59,152 nucleotides of DNA from Actinomyces gaoshouyii (lineage in GTDB: Bacteria; Actinomycetota; Actinomycetes; Actinomycetales; Actinomycetaceae). Positions 17,787 to 27,378 of this stretch are shown here, piece after piece; the first letter of the stretch is position 1; each line of letters begins with the position of its first letter. The notes under the pieces were generated by a model. The model saw nothing but the letters and a program-made list of their open reading frames with translations. It made no database searches and was not told where the DNA came from. Where the stretch lies: contig NZ_MVIV01000011.1 in the NCBI RefSeq assembly GCF_002072175.1, forward strand, positions 1 to 59,152, given 5' to 3'. The position numbers were made by a program, and so were the translations under genes.

Positions 17787-18781
17787 CAGCGCTCGCCTCC
17801 CGTCATCACTGTCGCGGCGGCCTGCTCGCCGAGGCGGGCGCCGGGAGCGGGCCTCGCGCCGCGGGCCCAGGCCGCCGCGTCCATCCAGTTCTTTCCGGCT
17901 GGCGCCACTTGGCCCAAGCGCAGCGCTCCACAGCCCGTACCCACGAGGACCTCCCGCTTGGAGACGCTCAGCTCGCCGGGCGCGAGGGCTCCGGTATCGG
18001 CGTCGTCGCCCGCATAGGCGCCCCCGGGAACGGGAGTGGCGGGCCCGAGGCGGAGACGGGCGCCGCGGTAGGTGCTGTGCGCGCCGGGCGCGGGGGTGAC
18101 ACCGCGGATCCGGCGGTCGATCTCAGCGGCCGGGCGCGCCCAGTCGATGCGCCCGTCGTCGGGGGTGAGCATCGGGGCCAGGCTCACGCCCTCATCGGGC
18201 TGGGGGGTGGGCCTCGCGGTGCCGGCGGCGAGACGGCAGAGGACGTCGAGGACGAGGGGTGCTCCGGCCTGAGCGAGGCGGGCCAGGAGATCCCCGGCGG
18301 TGTCGGCGGGGCCGATGGGCTCGACCAGGCGCGCGTGGACGGGCCCGGTGTCCAGGCCCTCCTCGAGGCGGAAGACACAGGCACCGGTGACGTCGTCGCC
18401 GTGGATGATCGCGTGCTGGACGGGGGCGGCACCGCGCCAGGCGGGCAGGAGGGAGAAGTGGAGATTGAGCCAGCCATGGGCGGGAACATCCAGGAGGGCG
18501 GTTGGGACGATGCGGCCGTAGGCGACGACGACGGCCGCGTCGGCGCCCAGGGAGCGCACCCAGTCCTGGGTCCCGGGATCCTTGAGGGTGGTCGGGGTGC
18601 GCGTGTCGATGCCGGCCCCGCGGGCAACGGCCGCCACGGGCGAGGGGCGCAGGGCCCGGCCGCGGCCGGAGCGGGCGTCCGCCCGGGTGAGGACTCCAAC
18701 GATCTCGTGCTCGGGAGAGTCCATGAGTGCCCGCAGCACGGGGAGCGCCGGCTCGGGTGTCCCGGCGAAGAGTATGCGCAT
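17786..18781 (-). CDS. fmt: Methionyl-tRNA formyltransferase
   Basis: This 331-residue enzyme formylates initiator Met-tRNA using 10-formyl-THF. It starts [16 protein letters not shown], the usual Fmt N-terminus. It contains [20 protein letters not shown], which holds the catalytic Asn-His and the SLLP-RG-AP-Q signature, and EEGLDTGPV. The C-terminal OB-like tRNA-binding domain begins near residue 205. The start at 18781 has CTGGAG upstream; a longer frame begins about 40 codons earlier inside the HAD gene and is rejected. It lies 10 bases after the HAD hydrolase gene and overlaps rsmB. The fmt-rsmB-rpe group follows priA in related genomes; here two extra genes separate it from priA. Confidence 0.95.
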   Translation of the reverse strand: MRILFAGTPEPALPVLRALMDSPEHEIVGVLTRADARSGRGRALRPSPVAAVARGAGIDTRTPTTLKDPGTQDWVRSLGADAAVVVAYGRIVPTALLDVPAHGWLNLHFSLLPAWRGAAPVQHAIIHGDDVTGACVFRLEEGLDTGPVHARLVEPIGPADTAGDLLARLAQAGAPLVLDVLCRLAAGTARPTPQPDEGVSLAPMLTPDDGRIDWARPAAEIDRRIRGVTPAPGAHSTYRGARLRLGPATPVPGGAYAGDDADTGALAPGELSVSKREVLVGTGCGALRLGQVAPAGKNWMDAAAWARGARPAPGARLGEQAAATVMTGGER

Positions 18782-18791
18782 GGGCTCCAGT

Positions 18792-19577
18792 CTAGGGGCG
18801 GGTCGCGCGGGCCGGCAGGATGCCGCGCTCGACGAGCTCGGCGCGCAGGGCACCTGCGCCAGTGAAGGTGTGGGTGAGGATGCCCATGCCGGAGGCACTG
18901 GCGGTATTCGCCGGGGAATCGTCGATGAAGAGAGTGCGGGAGGGCTCGAGGCCGAAGCGCTCCAGGGCGACGCGGAAGATGGCGGGATCGGGCTTGATGA
19001 GATGCTCCTTGCCGGAGACGACGATCCCGGCGAAGCGGTCGAGCTGCGGAACGAGATCGCGGGTGTCGTCGAAGGTGGGGCCGTCGTAATTGGTCAGGCA
19101 GTGGAGCGGCAGACCTGCGGCGAGGAGCTCGTCGACGAGGCCCTCCATCCCCGGCACGGGTCCGGTGAGGGAATCGCGGAAGCAAGCCCGATAAGTGCGC
19201 AGGATGTCCACCCAGTCGGGCCTCCCGGGGTGGGCGGCGGCGAGGTCGGCGACGATGGCGTCGAAGTCCTCCCCGAGGTCGGAGCGGCGGTTGAGGGCGG
19301 TGAAGTCGGCACCCGCGCAGAACTCCTCCCAGGCGGGCAGGCTCACGCGCCCGGCAACGGCGGCCACGGCCTCCCAGGCGTAGAGCACATTGCCCAGGTC
19401 GAGGATGATCGCGTCCACCCCGTCCGCGGTGCCGGCGATCCTCGCACGGGCCCGCCCGGCGGACTGCCGGGCCGACGGGTGCCGCGACTGCGTGGGATCA
19501 GCGCGCGTAAGGCCAACGGGGTGCGCTAGAGAGGCACTACCGGTGCTGACGTGCTCACAGTTGCTCGCAGTGCTCAC
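18792..19577 (-). CDS. HAD-superfamily hydrolase (subfamily IA)
   Basis: A predicted phosphatase of 261 codons with the HAD core. Motif I is [12 protein letters not shown], where the second Asp of the usual DxDx(T/V) is Gly; this DLGNVL form is common in HAD IA variant 3 proteins. Motif II is LTNYDG, the motif III lysine is in EHLIKPDP, and motif IV is [17 protein letters not shown]. The helical cap lies between residues 70 and 135. Without the second motif-I Asp, acid catalysis may be weakened. The GTG at 19577 is the most upstream start but has no ribosome site. The first 50 residues are not conserved in such proteins, so the true start may be nearer GTG 19418. Substrate unknown. Confidence 0.8.
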   Translation of the reverse strand: MSTASNCEHVSTGSASLAHPVGLTRADPTQSRHPSARQSAGRARARIAGTADGVDAIILDLGNVLYAWEAVAAVAGRVSLPAWEEFCAGADFTALNRRSDLGEDFDAIVADLAAAHPGRPDWVDILRTYRACFRDSLTGPVPGMEGLVDELLAAGLPLHCLTNYDGPTFDDTRDLVPQLDRFAGIVVSGKEHLIKPDPAIFRVALERFGLEPSRTLFIDDSPANTASASGMGILTHTFTGAGALRAELVERGILPARATRP

Positions 19578-19635
19578 ACCAAGACTGTAGCGGGCACCGC
19601 CCGGTGCGTCCTGCCCCCTCGGCCCCGTCCTGCGG

Positions 19636-19713
19636 CCTCGGCCCGCAGATACCGTCTCATTCTCGCAGGATGAGGGCGCAAGAGCGGGGTGAGACGGTAT
19701 CTGCGGGCCGAGG
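19636..19713. repeat. Long hairpin: 24-bp perfect inverted repeat, 30-base loop
   Basis: Positions 19636-19659 are the exact reverse complement of 19690-19713 (arm core GCCCGCAGATACCGTCTC). The loop repeats parts of the flanks (GAGGGCGCAA occurs in the loop and just after the right arm). It sits between the 3' end of the Excalibur lipoprotein gene and the 5' end of the HAD gene. It could be a terminator, an mRNA-stability hairpin or a copy of a dispersed palindromic element. It is longer and less GC-pure than the other terminators here. Confidence 0.7.
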
Positions 19714-19762
19714 GCGCAACAGTGAGGCTGGACAGTTCACGAGAGAATGTGAGGCGCGCTCG

Positions 19763-20317
19763 TCACTTCTCGCAGGCTATGCCGTCGCCGTCCCGATCGA
19801 GCCCGGGGCGGTACCCGGGCTCTCCCCGGTAGAGCGGCGCAGCGCCAGCCGCCCTGGCCTCCTTGCAGTTGGAGTAGTAGGCGGAGCCGCCCTGGTCGGA
19901 GGACGAGGAGCCGCCACGGCCGGCGAACGAGGCGATCTGCTGGTCGCCTCGGCTGGAGAACGAGTCCTGCTCCACCTGCTGAAAGGCTTCTGCCTGGCGG
20001 GATGCCTCCGCAGCGGCGCGACTCGCCTCCGCCTCAGCGGCGGCGTCCCGGGAGGCCTTCGCCTCGGCCTGCTTGGTCGCTTCCGCCTGGCGGGATGCCT
20101 CCGCCTCAGCCTGCTTGGTCGCCTCTGCCTGGCGGGATGCCTCCGCCTCCGCGGCGGCGCGACTCGCCTCGGCCTCCACAGCGCTGGCATCAGAGGTCAC
20201 AACAGCTTTTGGGGTTGGCTTCGTCGACGAAGCGGCGTCGGTATCGCATCCGGCGAGCAGGGGAAGGATGAGCGCTGCGCAGGCAGCAATAGCGAGGGAA
20301 CGGCGAGAGGGCAGCAC
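19763..20317 (-). CDS. Lipoprotein with Ala/Glu repeat stalk and Excalibur calcium-binding domain
   Basis: A 184-residue exported protein with GTG start and AGGAG upstream. Residues 1-24 form a lipoprotein signal ending in the lipobox LLAGC. A long Ala/Glu/Gln/Arg segment follows (about 45-115) with a 14-residue repeat EASRQAEATKQAEA present twice and shorter variants around it. It is probably a helical stalk or coiled coil in the cell wall. The C-terminus (about 145-184) has the Excalibur pattern: YYSNCKEARAAGAAPLYRG, then LDRDGDGIACE, a calmodulin-like DxDxDG loop with paired cysteines. It is inserted between priA and the HAD gene, away from any nuclease partner. Confidence 0.85.
   Translation of the reverse strand: MLPSRRSLAIAACAALILPLLAGCDTDAASSTKPTPKAVVTSDASAVEAEASRAAAEAEASRQAEATKQAEAEASRQAEATKQAEAKASRDAAAEAEASRAAAEASRQAEAFQQVEQDSFSSRGDQQIASFAGRGGSSSSDQGGSAYYSNCKEARAAGAAPLYRGEPGYRPGLDRDGDGIACEK
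20062..20145. repeat. Tandem 42-bp coding repeat in the lipoprotein stalk
   Basis: Two adjacent near-identical 42-base units each encode the 14-residue EASRQAEATKQAEA stalk repeat. Partial units extend on both sides. Multiples of three keep the frame, so copy number could vary without disrupting the protein. Confidence 0.6.
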
Positions 20318-20377
20318 GGTTGGCTCCTGCGGGGATGAGGGGAATCTCGCGGCACGAGCGCCGCTCGGGACAGGGAC

Positions 20378-20399
20378 ATCACTCTGGGGAGAGAGTGAT
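20378..20399. promoter_or_regulatory. Inverted repeat between priA and the lipoprotein gene
   Basis: ATCACTCT and AGAGTGAT form perfect 8-bp arms around GGGGAG. It lies 61 bases upstream of the lipoprotein GTG start and about 60 bases past the priA stop. An operator or a weak terminator are both possible. It is less GC-rich than its surroundings, which slightly favours an operator. Confidence 0.35.
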
Positions 20400-20459
20400 A
20401 CCCATCAATTGGAGAAAGTACCACCGGAATCCGGCTGATCCGCCAGTGTCATTGAATCG

Positions 20460-22517
20460 TCACCAGAGGTGGGTCGGGTCGAGCTCGACCCGGATGGGGT
20501 CCTCGCGGTGGGCGGAACGGTCCCGCAGACGATGACGCAACCAGCCGGCGAGCTCGCGCCCCCGGGGCACCGGCACGCGCAGCACTCCTCGGTGCGTCGC
20601 CTGGGAGGCCTGCGCAGAGTCCTTGGCCCGCCCGGCTCCCGCGCGCGGCGCCTCCACGGGCCCCAGCGCCTCGTAGCCCTCGGCCTGCCCCGCCATGAGC
20701 AGATCCTCGACGGCACGGCGAGGCCCGTCGAGGCGGGCGGTCCGCCATGCCGGCGGCAGGTGCAGCTCCTCGCGCTCGGCCAGCTCCCTGCGGGCGAAGC
20801 CCTCGTGGTCCCAGCGCAGGAAGTGCTGCGCGGCCACGGGCTCCGGGCCCCCCAGCACGATGACCCGCGCGCCGGGAGCCACCAGCGCGGCCGCGTTCGT
20901 CCAACGGCGTACCGCCTCCACGGTGGCGCCCATGTCCACCCGTGAGGACAGGGCCCCGGCGTCCATGAGGATGACCGCCCGGTAGCCCCCCTGGGCGATG
21001 GGCTCGGCCCCCGGGGTGGCAACGACGAGCCGAGGGGAGTCATCGACCTCGGCGATGACTCCGTGGTCCTCCCTCGCCCCGGAGATGACGACGCCGACTC
21101 CGGGGAATGCCCGGCCCAGCTCCTCCCCCGTGCGCGCCGAGCCGACGGAGCGCATCCGCAGGCGGTCGGACCCGCAGTTCTCGCAGCGCCATCCGTGGGG
21201 GGATCTCCCGCACCACCGGCAGGACATCGCCCCCCCGCGCTCCATGGTCATGGGCCCGCCGCAGGTGGTGCAGCGCGCCGGTGCCCGGCAGCGATCACAG
21301 GCCACGAGCGGGGCGTAGCCCCCGCGCGGCACCTGGATGAGGACGGGCCCGGCCTCGACGGCCGCGCGCACCGCCCGGTGGGCGAAGGAGGGGAAGCGGG
21401 CGGCCCCGGAGGCCCCCTCGGCCTCCAGCTCCACGCCCGGGACCTCCACGCGCGGGGCCGCGGCGCGCACGACGCTCCTGGGAGCGGCGAGGCTCGCGGC
21501 CCACCCGCGCTCCACATAGGCCTGGGCCTCGACGCTGCGCGCGTGGGAGGCGATGAGCAGGCCGCAGTGCTCCAGGCTGGAGCGCAGGGCGAGCACGGTG
21601 CGGGCATGCGCGTAGGGGGCGTGGCGCTCGTCGAGGCGGTCATCGCCGTCATCCCAGATGACGGCCAGGCCGAGGTCCGCCACAGGAGCGAAAGCGGCGC
21701 CGCGCGTGCCCACAACGACGCGGGCTCGCCCCAGGAGCAGGCGGGCGAAAGCCCGATAGCGCCGCGCGGGACCGTGGTCCGCCGCGAGGGTGACCACGGG
21801 CTCGCCCGGCAGGAGCGCCGTGAGAGCGCTCGCGAGATCCTCGGCCATCTCGGCGGTGGCGACAAGCACGAGCACGCCCCTGCCAGCGCTGAGCGCCGCC
21901 CGGGCGGCGTCAGCCAGGAGCTCGGGCCAGGACGCGGTGATGCCCTGCCTCCCGGGCAGCACGGTGACCACGCTCCGGGGAGCGCCGCCGTCGGCGAGCG
22001 AGCGCAGCATCTTCTCGCCGCCCTCGTACACCGCCCAGCCGCCGCCCTCGGGGGCGAGCCACTGGGGCAGGACGGGTGCTGGACCCTCCCGCGCGGAGGC
22101 CTCGGCGCGGGCATGGCGCGGCGGAATGGCCACGCGCAGCACATCGGGGCGGGCCCCCGCGCTGCGCTCGGCCACGGACTCGGCCAGGCGCATGGTGGCC
22201 GGCGTGAGAACGGGCAGGTCGGAGACGACCCTGCGCACGGGTGTGAGCGCGCCCGGGTGGGTGGTGGTCGAGCCGCGCTCCCAGATCCACCCGTGCGCTT
22301 CCTGACCGCCGAAGCGCACGGCAACGCGCGTGCCCACTCGGGCATCGGCGTCGATCGCAGCGGGGACGCGGTAGTCGAAGAGCCGGTCGAGGTGGGCCAC
22401 GGGGGTGTCGAGGAGCACCCTGGCCACCGGGTCGATGACGCCGTCCGGCGGGGTGATCGTGCGCTCGGGGCGTGCGGGGGCGGCGATGAGCTCGCCCTGC
22501 TGGGCAGTGTCTGTCAT
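20460..22517 (-). CDS. priA: Primosomal protein N' (PriA-like, no Walker A)
   Basis: This 685-residue replication-restart protein belongs to the actinobacterial PriA type. The N-terminal 3'-DNA-binding domain includes DRLFDYRVP and VGTRVAVRFGGQEAHGW. The helicase part has no GxGKT P-loop; the equivalent region reads VTVLPGRQGITASWPELL. The DEAH box is DDGD. The zinc-binding part is intact, with CDRC, CTTC, CRWC and CENC pairs. Lack of the ATPase motifs is known for PriA annotated in Mycobacterium and relatives, so it is probably a DNA-binding scaffold rather than a helicase. It lies 40 bases after metK in the conserved coaBC-metK-priA string. Confidence 0.9.
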   Translation of the reverse strand: MTDTAQQGELIAAPARPERTITPPDGVIDPVARVLLDTPVAHLDRLFDYRVPAAIDADARVGTRVAVRFGGQEAHGWIWERGSTTTHPGALTPVRRVVSDLPVLTPATMRLAESVAERSAGARPDVLRVAIPPRHARAEASAREGPAPVLPQWLAPEGGGWAVYEGGEKMLRSLADGGAPRSVVTVLPGRQGITASWPELLADAARAALSAGRGVLVLVATAEMAEDLASALTALLPGEPVVTLAADHGPARRYRAFARLLLGRARVVVGTRGAAFAPVADLGLAVIWDDGDDRLDERHAPYAHARTVLALRSSLEHCGLLIASHARSVEAQAYVERGWAASLAAPRSVVRAAAPRVEVPGVELEAEGASGAARFPSFAHRAVRAAVEAGPVLIQVPRGGYAPLVACDRCRAPARCTTCGGPMTMERGGAMSCRWCGRSPHGWRCENCGSDRLRMRSVGSARTGEELGRAFPGVGVVISGAREDHGVIAEVDDSPRLVVATPGAEPIAQGGYRAVILMDAGALSSRVDMGATVEAVRRWTNAAALVAPGARVIVLGGPEPVAAQHFLRWDHEGFARRELAEREELHLPPAWRTARLDGPRRAVEDLLMAGQAEGYEALGPVEAPRAGAGRAKDSAQASQATHRGVLRVPVPRGRELAGWLRHRLRDRSAHREDPIRVELDPTHLW

Positions 22518-22556
22518 CTGCCCGTCATCGGCTCGCCCATCGCGCGTCCCCCGGGC

Positions 22557-23759
<1,203 letters not shown>

Positions 23760-23852
23760 GGCCGCATCTTAACCACGGCCCCCGACAGGAATGACCGCCC
23801 GTTCCCCCTCACACCCCGTGCCGATCCCCGGGGTCCGCGGCGGGGACGCTGC

Positions 23853-25244
23853 TCAGCGGGGGAGCCGTTCGGCGATGAGGTCCAGAAGCAGTTCGGCGAC
23901 CTCCGCCTTTGTGCCCTCGCCCCGTGCCACCTCAGCACCCTGGGGATCCAGGACGACGACAGCGTTGGGCACGTCCCCGAATCCCCTGCCGTCGCCGACG
24001 GCGTTGACGGCGAGCAGGTGCGCGCCCTTGCGGCGGGCCTTGGCCGCGCCATGCGCGAGGGCGTCGCCCTCCTCATCCCCGGTCTCCGCGGCGAAGCCGA
24101 CGATGAGCTGCCCCGGCTGGGGAGGATCGGCGACGAGCCCGGCGAGGATGTCGGGATTGGCCACCAGCTCGATGGGCGCCGGTCCCCCCGCGGGCCCGAC
24201 GGCCTCGTCCGCGCCGCCCGTGGCCGGGCCGGCGCCGTCGGCCAGACGGTGCTTCTTGATCTTGGAGATCCCGGGATGGGATGGCCGGAAGTCAGCGACT
24301 GCGGCCGCCATGACGACGGCGTCGGCGCTGGAGGCCTCGGAGCGAACGGCGGCCTCCATGTCCAGGGCTGTGGGGGCCTCGACGATCCGGGCGGTTCCGG
24401 CGCCCGGCGCTGCCGTCGACTCTCCCAGCGGGGCAAGGACCTCGGGCGAGATGTTGGCGGCGATGAGGACGACGTCGGCGCCCCGCGCGGCGGCGGCGCT
24501 CGCGATGGCCACGCCCTGGCGGCCGGAGGACCGGTTGCCGATGAAGCGCACGGGGTCGATGGGCTCATGGGTGCCGCCCGCGGAGACGACGAGGCGCCGG
24601 CCGGACAACTGCTCCGGGCAGGCCGTCCCCGGGCCGCCAGCACCGGTGCGGCGCACGGCGGCAGTCGCCCCGGCCGGCACGGCCAGCGCCTCGGCGACGA
24701 TCCGCTCCGGGGCGGGCAGGCGCCCCGCGCCGGAGTCCCCGCTTGTAAGGGGCCCGACATCGGGCTCGATGATGGTCAGTCCGCGGCGGCGCAGGGTGGC
24801 GACGTTCTCGACCGTCGCGGCGTTGGCCCACATCTGCGTGTGCATGGCCGGCGCGAGGACGACGGGCGCCGTGGTGGTCAGGATCGTGGCGGTGAGCAGA
24901 TCGTCCGCGCGGCCGGCCGCAATGCGGGCGAGCAGGTCGGCCGAGGCGGGAGCGACGAGGACGAGCTCGGCCCACTCCCCCAGCCCCACGTGCTCGACGG
25001 CCGCCGGGTCGTCGAAGACGCCGGTGTCCACCGGTCGGCCGCTGACGGCCGCCAGGGCGGGGGCGCCGATGAAGCGCAGGGCGGCCTGGGTCGCCACGGC
25101 GCGCGTCTCATGGCCCTGGGCGCGCAGGAGACGGATGACGGTGGGCGCCTTGTAGGCGGCGATGGAGCCGGCGACGCCGACGACGACGCGCCACGGCCCC
25201 GTTGGGGTCGCGGCGCGACGGGCGCCCTCGCTGCGCTGCGGCAT
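23853..25244 (-). CDS. coaBC: Bifunctional phosphopantothenoylcysteine decarboxylase / phosphopantothenate-cysteine ligase
   Basis: A 463-residue CoA-pathway enzyme. The FMN-dependent CoaC half spans about 18-200, with VVVGVAGSIAAYKAP, VAPASADLLA and SGDSGAGRLP. The substrate-binding motif usually written PxMNxxMW reads PAMHTQMW, with His for Asn; Mycobacterium CoaBC has the same change, so it is a lineage trait. The CoaB half begins VVSAGGTHEPIDPVRFIGN (about 220), with SSGRQG and the KKHRL lysine loop. It starts 12 bases after the rpoZ stop, inside the conserved gmk-rpoZ-coaBC-metK order. Confidence 0.95.
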   Translation of the reverse strand: MPQRSEGARRAATPTGPWRVVVGVAGSIAAYKAPTVIRLLRAQGHETRAVATQAALRFIGAPALAAVSGRPVDTGVFDDPAAVEHVGLGEWAELVLVAPASADLLARIAAGRADDLLTATILTTTAPVVLAPAMHTQMWANAATVENVATLRRRGLTIIEPDVGPLTSGDSGAGRLPAPERIVAEALAVPAGATAAVRRTGAGGPGTACPEQLSGRRLVVSAGGTHEPIDPVRFIGNRSSGRQGVAIASAAAARGADVVLIAANISPEVLAPLGESTAAPGAGTARIVEAPTALDMEAAVRSEASSADAVVMAAAVADFRPSHPGISKIKKHRLADGAGPATGGADEAVGPAGGPAPIELVANPDILAGLVADPPQPGQLIVGFAAETGDEEGDALAHGAAKARRKGAHLLAVNAVGDGRGFGDVPNAVVVLDPQGAEVARGEGTKAEVAELLLDLIAERLPR

Positions 25245-25256
25245 GGGCGGGTCGCG

Positions 25257-25658
25257 TCAGAACTCGATGCTGTCGACGCCGGGTCCGGTCGTCTCGGTCT
25301 CGTCGAAAGTGACAGCGGTGTCCAGCGAGATATCGGAGAACATGTCATCCTCGGCAGCGCGACGGGCGGCATCGGCCTCGGCGCGACGGGCGCGGGCCTC
25401 CTCGCCGCTGATCACCTGGAGCTTATCCTCGGCGATCTCGCGCAGAGCGATACCCAGGGGCTTCTCCTCCGGGGCCACCTCGACGAGCGGGCCGAAGTAC
25501 TCGAACTGGTTGGACTCCAACTGCTGGGTGTAGGTGTTGATCTGACGGGCGCGCTTGGCGGCCTCCACCACGAGCCCATACTTCGAATCGACCTTCTCCA
25601 GGAGATCGTCGATCGGCGGATTCGTGATGCCCTCGGGCTGGGGGGAGGTTCCGAGCAT
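25257..25658 (-). CDS. rpoZ: DNA-directed RNA polymerase omega subunit
   Basis: This 133-residue protein binds the beta-prime subunit and supports RNA polymerase assembly. It begins [20 protein letters not shown], then [17 protein letters not shown], the conserved omega core, and [10 protein letters not shown]. The C-terminal 40 residues are acidic and Ala/Arg-rich, longer than in E. coli but usual for actinobacteria. It lies 286 bases after gmk, with a hairpin in its leader, and 12 bases before coaBC. Confidence 0.94.
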   Translation of the reverse strand: MLGTSPQPEGITNPPIDDLLEKVDSKYGLVVEAAKRARQINTYTQQLESNQFEYFGPLVEVAPEEKPLGIALREIAEDKLQVISGEEARARRAEADAARRAAEDDMFSDISLDTAVTFDETETTGPGVDSIEF

Positions 25659-25702
25659 GAGCTCCTCTTTCGGATCGATTGGGTACCAGCGGGCCCGGCG
25701 GG

Positions 25703-25724
25703 TCCCCGCTCCGACGAGCGGGGA
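25703..25724. terminator. Hairpin in the gmk-rpoZ gap
   Basis: TCCCCGCTC and GAGCGGGGA form a 9-bp stem with a CGAC loop, 45 bases upstream of the rpoZ start. It may end or attenuate read-through from gmk or lie in the rpoZ leader. A second, weaker GAGCGGG/CCCGCTC pair lies near 25800-25825. The rest of the 286-base gap (25659-25944) shows no gene. Confidence 0.4.
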
Positions 25725-25944
25725 GTGAGGGCCCGGATATGTCCGTGGTGCTGGCCGGTGCTGGCCAATGGGCCGAGCCAGGACATCCTAGCCCCTCAGG
25801 GAGCGGGGAATCACCACCCGCTCGGCCCCGGAGCGCCGTGGTGCCCGTCTCAGCCCATGACGATGGGAACGCCGAGCGCCAGTGAGGCCTGCTGGTAGCC
25901 GCCGAGGTCTGAGCAGGAGTCCCGGGGAGAGGCATGACCTGATC

Positions 25945-26559
25945 CTAAGGAGCGGCGGGGACCAATCCGAGGCGACGCTCGAGCTCGGCGGCGGCACGCC
26001 CCACCGTGTCGTTCACCACGACGACATCGAACTCCTCCGCCGCCGCGATCTCGGTGCGGGCGGTGGCCAGGCGGCGCTCCCGCTCGGCGGCGCCCTCCGT
26101 GCCCCGGCCCACGAGCCTCTCGACGAGAGCCTCCCAGCTGGGTGGGGCGATGAAGACGAAGAGGGCGTCAGGCATGGACTCGCGCACCTGCCGGGCCCCG
26201 GCGAGGTCGATCTCGAGGAGGGCGGGGCGCCCTTGAGCGAGGGCCTCGGCAACCGGCTCCCGGGGGGTGCCGTAGCGGTGGGCCCCGTGGACGAGCGCCC
26301 ATTCCAGCATGTCTCCCCGCTCGACCATCGCGTCGAAGTCGGCGTCGTCCACGAAGCGGTAGTGGACGCCATCCTCCTCACCCGGGCGCGGCGCGCGGGT
26401 GGTGCAGGACACGGAGACGAAGAGCTCGGGGTGGCGGCTGCGCAGCTCGGTGACGATCGTCCCCTTGCCGACGGCGGTCGGCCCGGCGATCACGGCGAGC
26501 CGGGCCGGCGGCGTCACTGGGGAGGGCGCGGGGATCGCGGGCATCATGGCCCCAATCAT
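25945..26559 (-). CDS. gmk: Guanylate kinase
   Basis: This 204-residue enzyme phosphorylates GMP to GDP. The P-loop is GPTAVGKG (residues 26-33), followed by [19 protein letters not shown], the GMP-binding region with conserved Ser, Arg and Tyr. Then come [16 protein letters not shown] and a lid region with many charged residues. The start is uncertain: ATG at 26559, 26547 and 26544 are in frame and none has a strong ribosome site. The upstream neighbour is mihF, the classical actinobacterial pairing. Confidence 0.95.
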   Translation of the reverse strand: MIGAMMPAIPAPSPVTPPARLAVIAGPTAVGKGTIVTELRSRHPELFVSVSCTTRAPRPGEEDGVHYRFVDDADFDAMVERGDMLEWALVHGAHRYGTPREPVAEALAQGRPALLEIDLAGARQVRESMPDALFVFIAPPSWEALVERLVGRGTEGAAERERRLATARTEIAAAEEFDVVVVNDTVGRAAAELERRLGLVPAAP

Positions 26560-26785
26560 GGGCCATCCGGTGCCGTCTCCGGAACACCCTGCGGGGGCTC
26601 GGGAGACCGGTAGGACGTTCTCCGTTGGTGGTGGCTCTCCTCGGCCGGGCCCATCCTTTCCCGGTTGTCACCGCGCACCGCAGTTGCCGCCGCGCACCGG
26701 GGCCGCGTCGGTACCCCCCCCGAGCACGTCCGCAACCCCGGGGCACGACCACAATGCCGCTGGGAGACCAGCGCGAAGAAGAGGG

Positions 26786-26816
26786 CTCCCCGCGTCGCCA
26801 GTGGCGACGCGGGGAG
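26786..26816 (-). terminator. Rho-independent terminator of mihF
   Basis: CTCCCCGCGTCGCCA (26786-26800) and its reverse complement (26802-26816) form a 15-bp stem with a minimal loop, 43 bases after the mihF stop. On the minus strand the stem is followed by the T-rich CCCTCTTCTT, as expected for an intrinsic terminator. The remaining mihF-gmk gap (26560-26858) has no recognised gene and should hold the gmk promoter. Confidence 0.8.
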
Positions 26817-26858
26817 TCTCAGGGTGCTGAGTTCGTCAGGGCGGGAACCCGGGGAAGC

Positions 26859-27170
26859 TCAGTGGAAGCGGCGCAGGAGGGCAGCGCGCTGCTGCGCTCC
26901 CAGGCCGCGGACACGACGGGACTCGGAGATCCCGATCTCCTCGATGAGGGCGCGAGCCGTCGTCGAACCGACACGAGGGAGCGACTGGAGAAGGTCGAGG
27001 ACCTTCATCTTGCCGATCGCCTCGTCGGTCGCAGCGAGCTCGAAGAGCTCTGACAGGCTCATCGCACCACGCTTGAGTGCGATCTTCACCTCCGCGCGGC
27101 GGGTGCGCGCGACGGCTGCCTTAGCGAGGGCCTCGGCCCGCTGCTCGGGGGTGAGGGTGGGAAGCGCCAT
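26859..27170 (-). CDS. mihF: Actinobacterial integration host factor (mIHF)
   Basis: This 103-residue nucleoid-associated DNA-binding protein belongs to the actinobacterial IHF family, which is unrelated to enterobacterial HU/IHF. Recognisable segments are the basic N-terminal helix (LTPEQRAEALAKAAVARTRRAEVK), KRGAMSLSELFELA, MKVLDLLQSLPRVGSTTAR with the helix-two-turn-helix DNA-binding motif, and IGISESRRVRGLG. In Mycobacterium the family is essential and bends DNA for phage L5 integration. It starts at ATG 27170 behind AAGGAG. It has its own terminator, so it is probably expressed as a single gene. Confidence 0.95.
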   Translation of the reverse strand: MALPTLTPEQRAEALAKAAVARTRRAEVKIALKRGAMSLSELFELAATDEAIGKMKVLDLLQSLPRVGSTTARALIEEIGISESRRVRGLGAQQRAALLRRFH

Positions 27171-27227
27171 GACCTGTAATCTCCTTCATATCGGTCACTT
27201 TGTGCGGTGATGAAAGGTTATGACCCG

Positions 27228-27250
27228 AAACCGCCCTTTACGGGCAGTTT
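27228..27250. terminator. A-tract/T-tract flanked hairpin between pyrF and mihF
   Basis: AAACCGCCC and GGGCAGTTT pair (one G-U) around a 5-base loop, so each strand ends in a T-run. This is the form of a bidirectional intrinsic terminator. It lies 129 bases past the pyrF stop and 58 bases before the mihF start. Either it ends pyr transcripts or it is part of the mihF leader. The remaining gap (27171-27378) holds a second, imperfect hairpin near 27350-27372 (CGACACAC/GCGTGTCG). Confidence 0.5.
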
Positions 27251-27378
27251 TGCGAAGACGTTACGAGGTATCGTTCCGGACACCGTAACGCTCCGGCTAC
27301 CTACGCAGGTCAGGGGCATTACAGCCGCACAACGCCCTCACGCAAGTGATGAGCGACACACGTCAATGGCGTGTCGTT

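Noticed and set aside
20002-20271. CRISPR-like repeats in the lipoprotein gene
   Set aside because: The repeats are adjacent, in frame and without spacers; they encode the helical stalk.
24843-24866. His instead of Asn in the CoaC motif (PAMHTQMW) as a sign of inactivation
   Set aside because: Mycobacterial CoaBC has the same change and is functional, so this is a lineage trait.
25659-25944. Possible extra gene between gmk and rpoZ
   Set aside because: Frames here are shadow-like, lack ribosome sites and overlap hairpins; treated as leader and promoter DNA.
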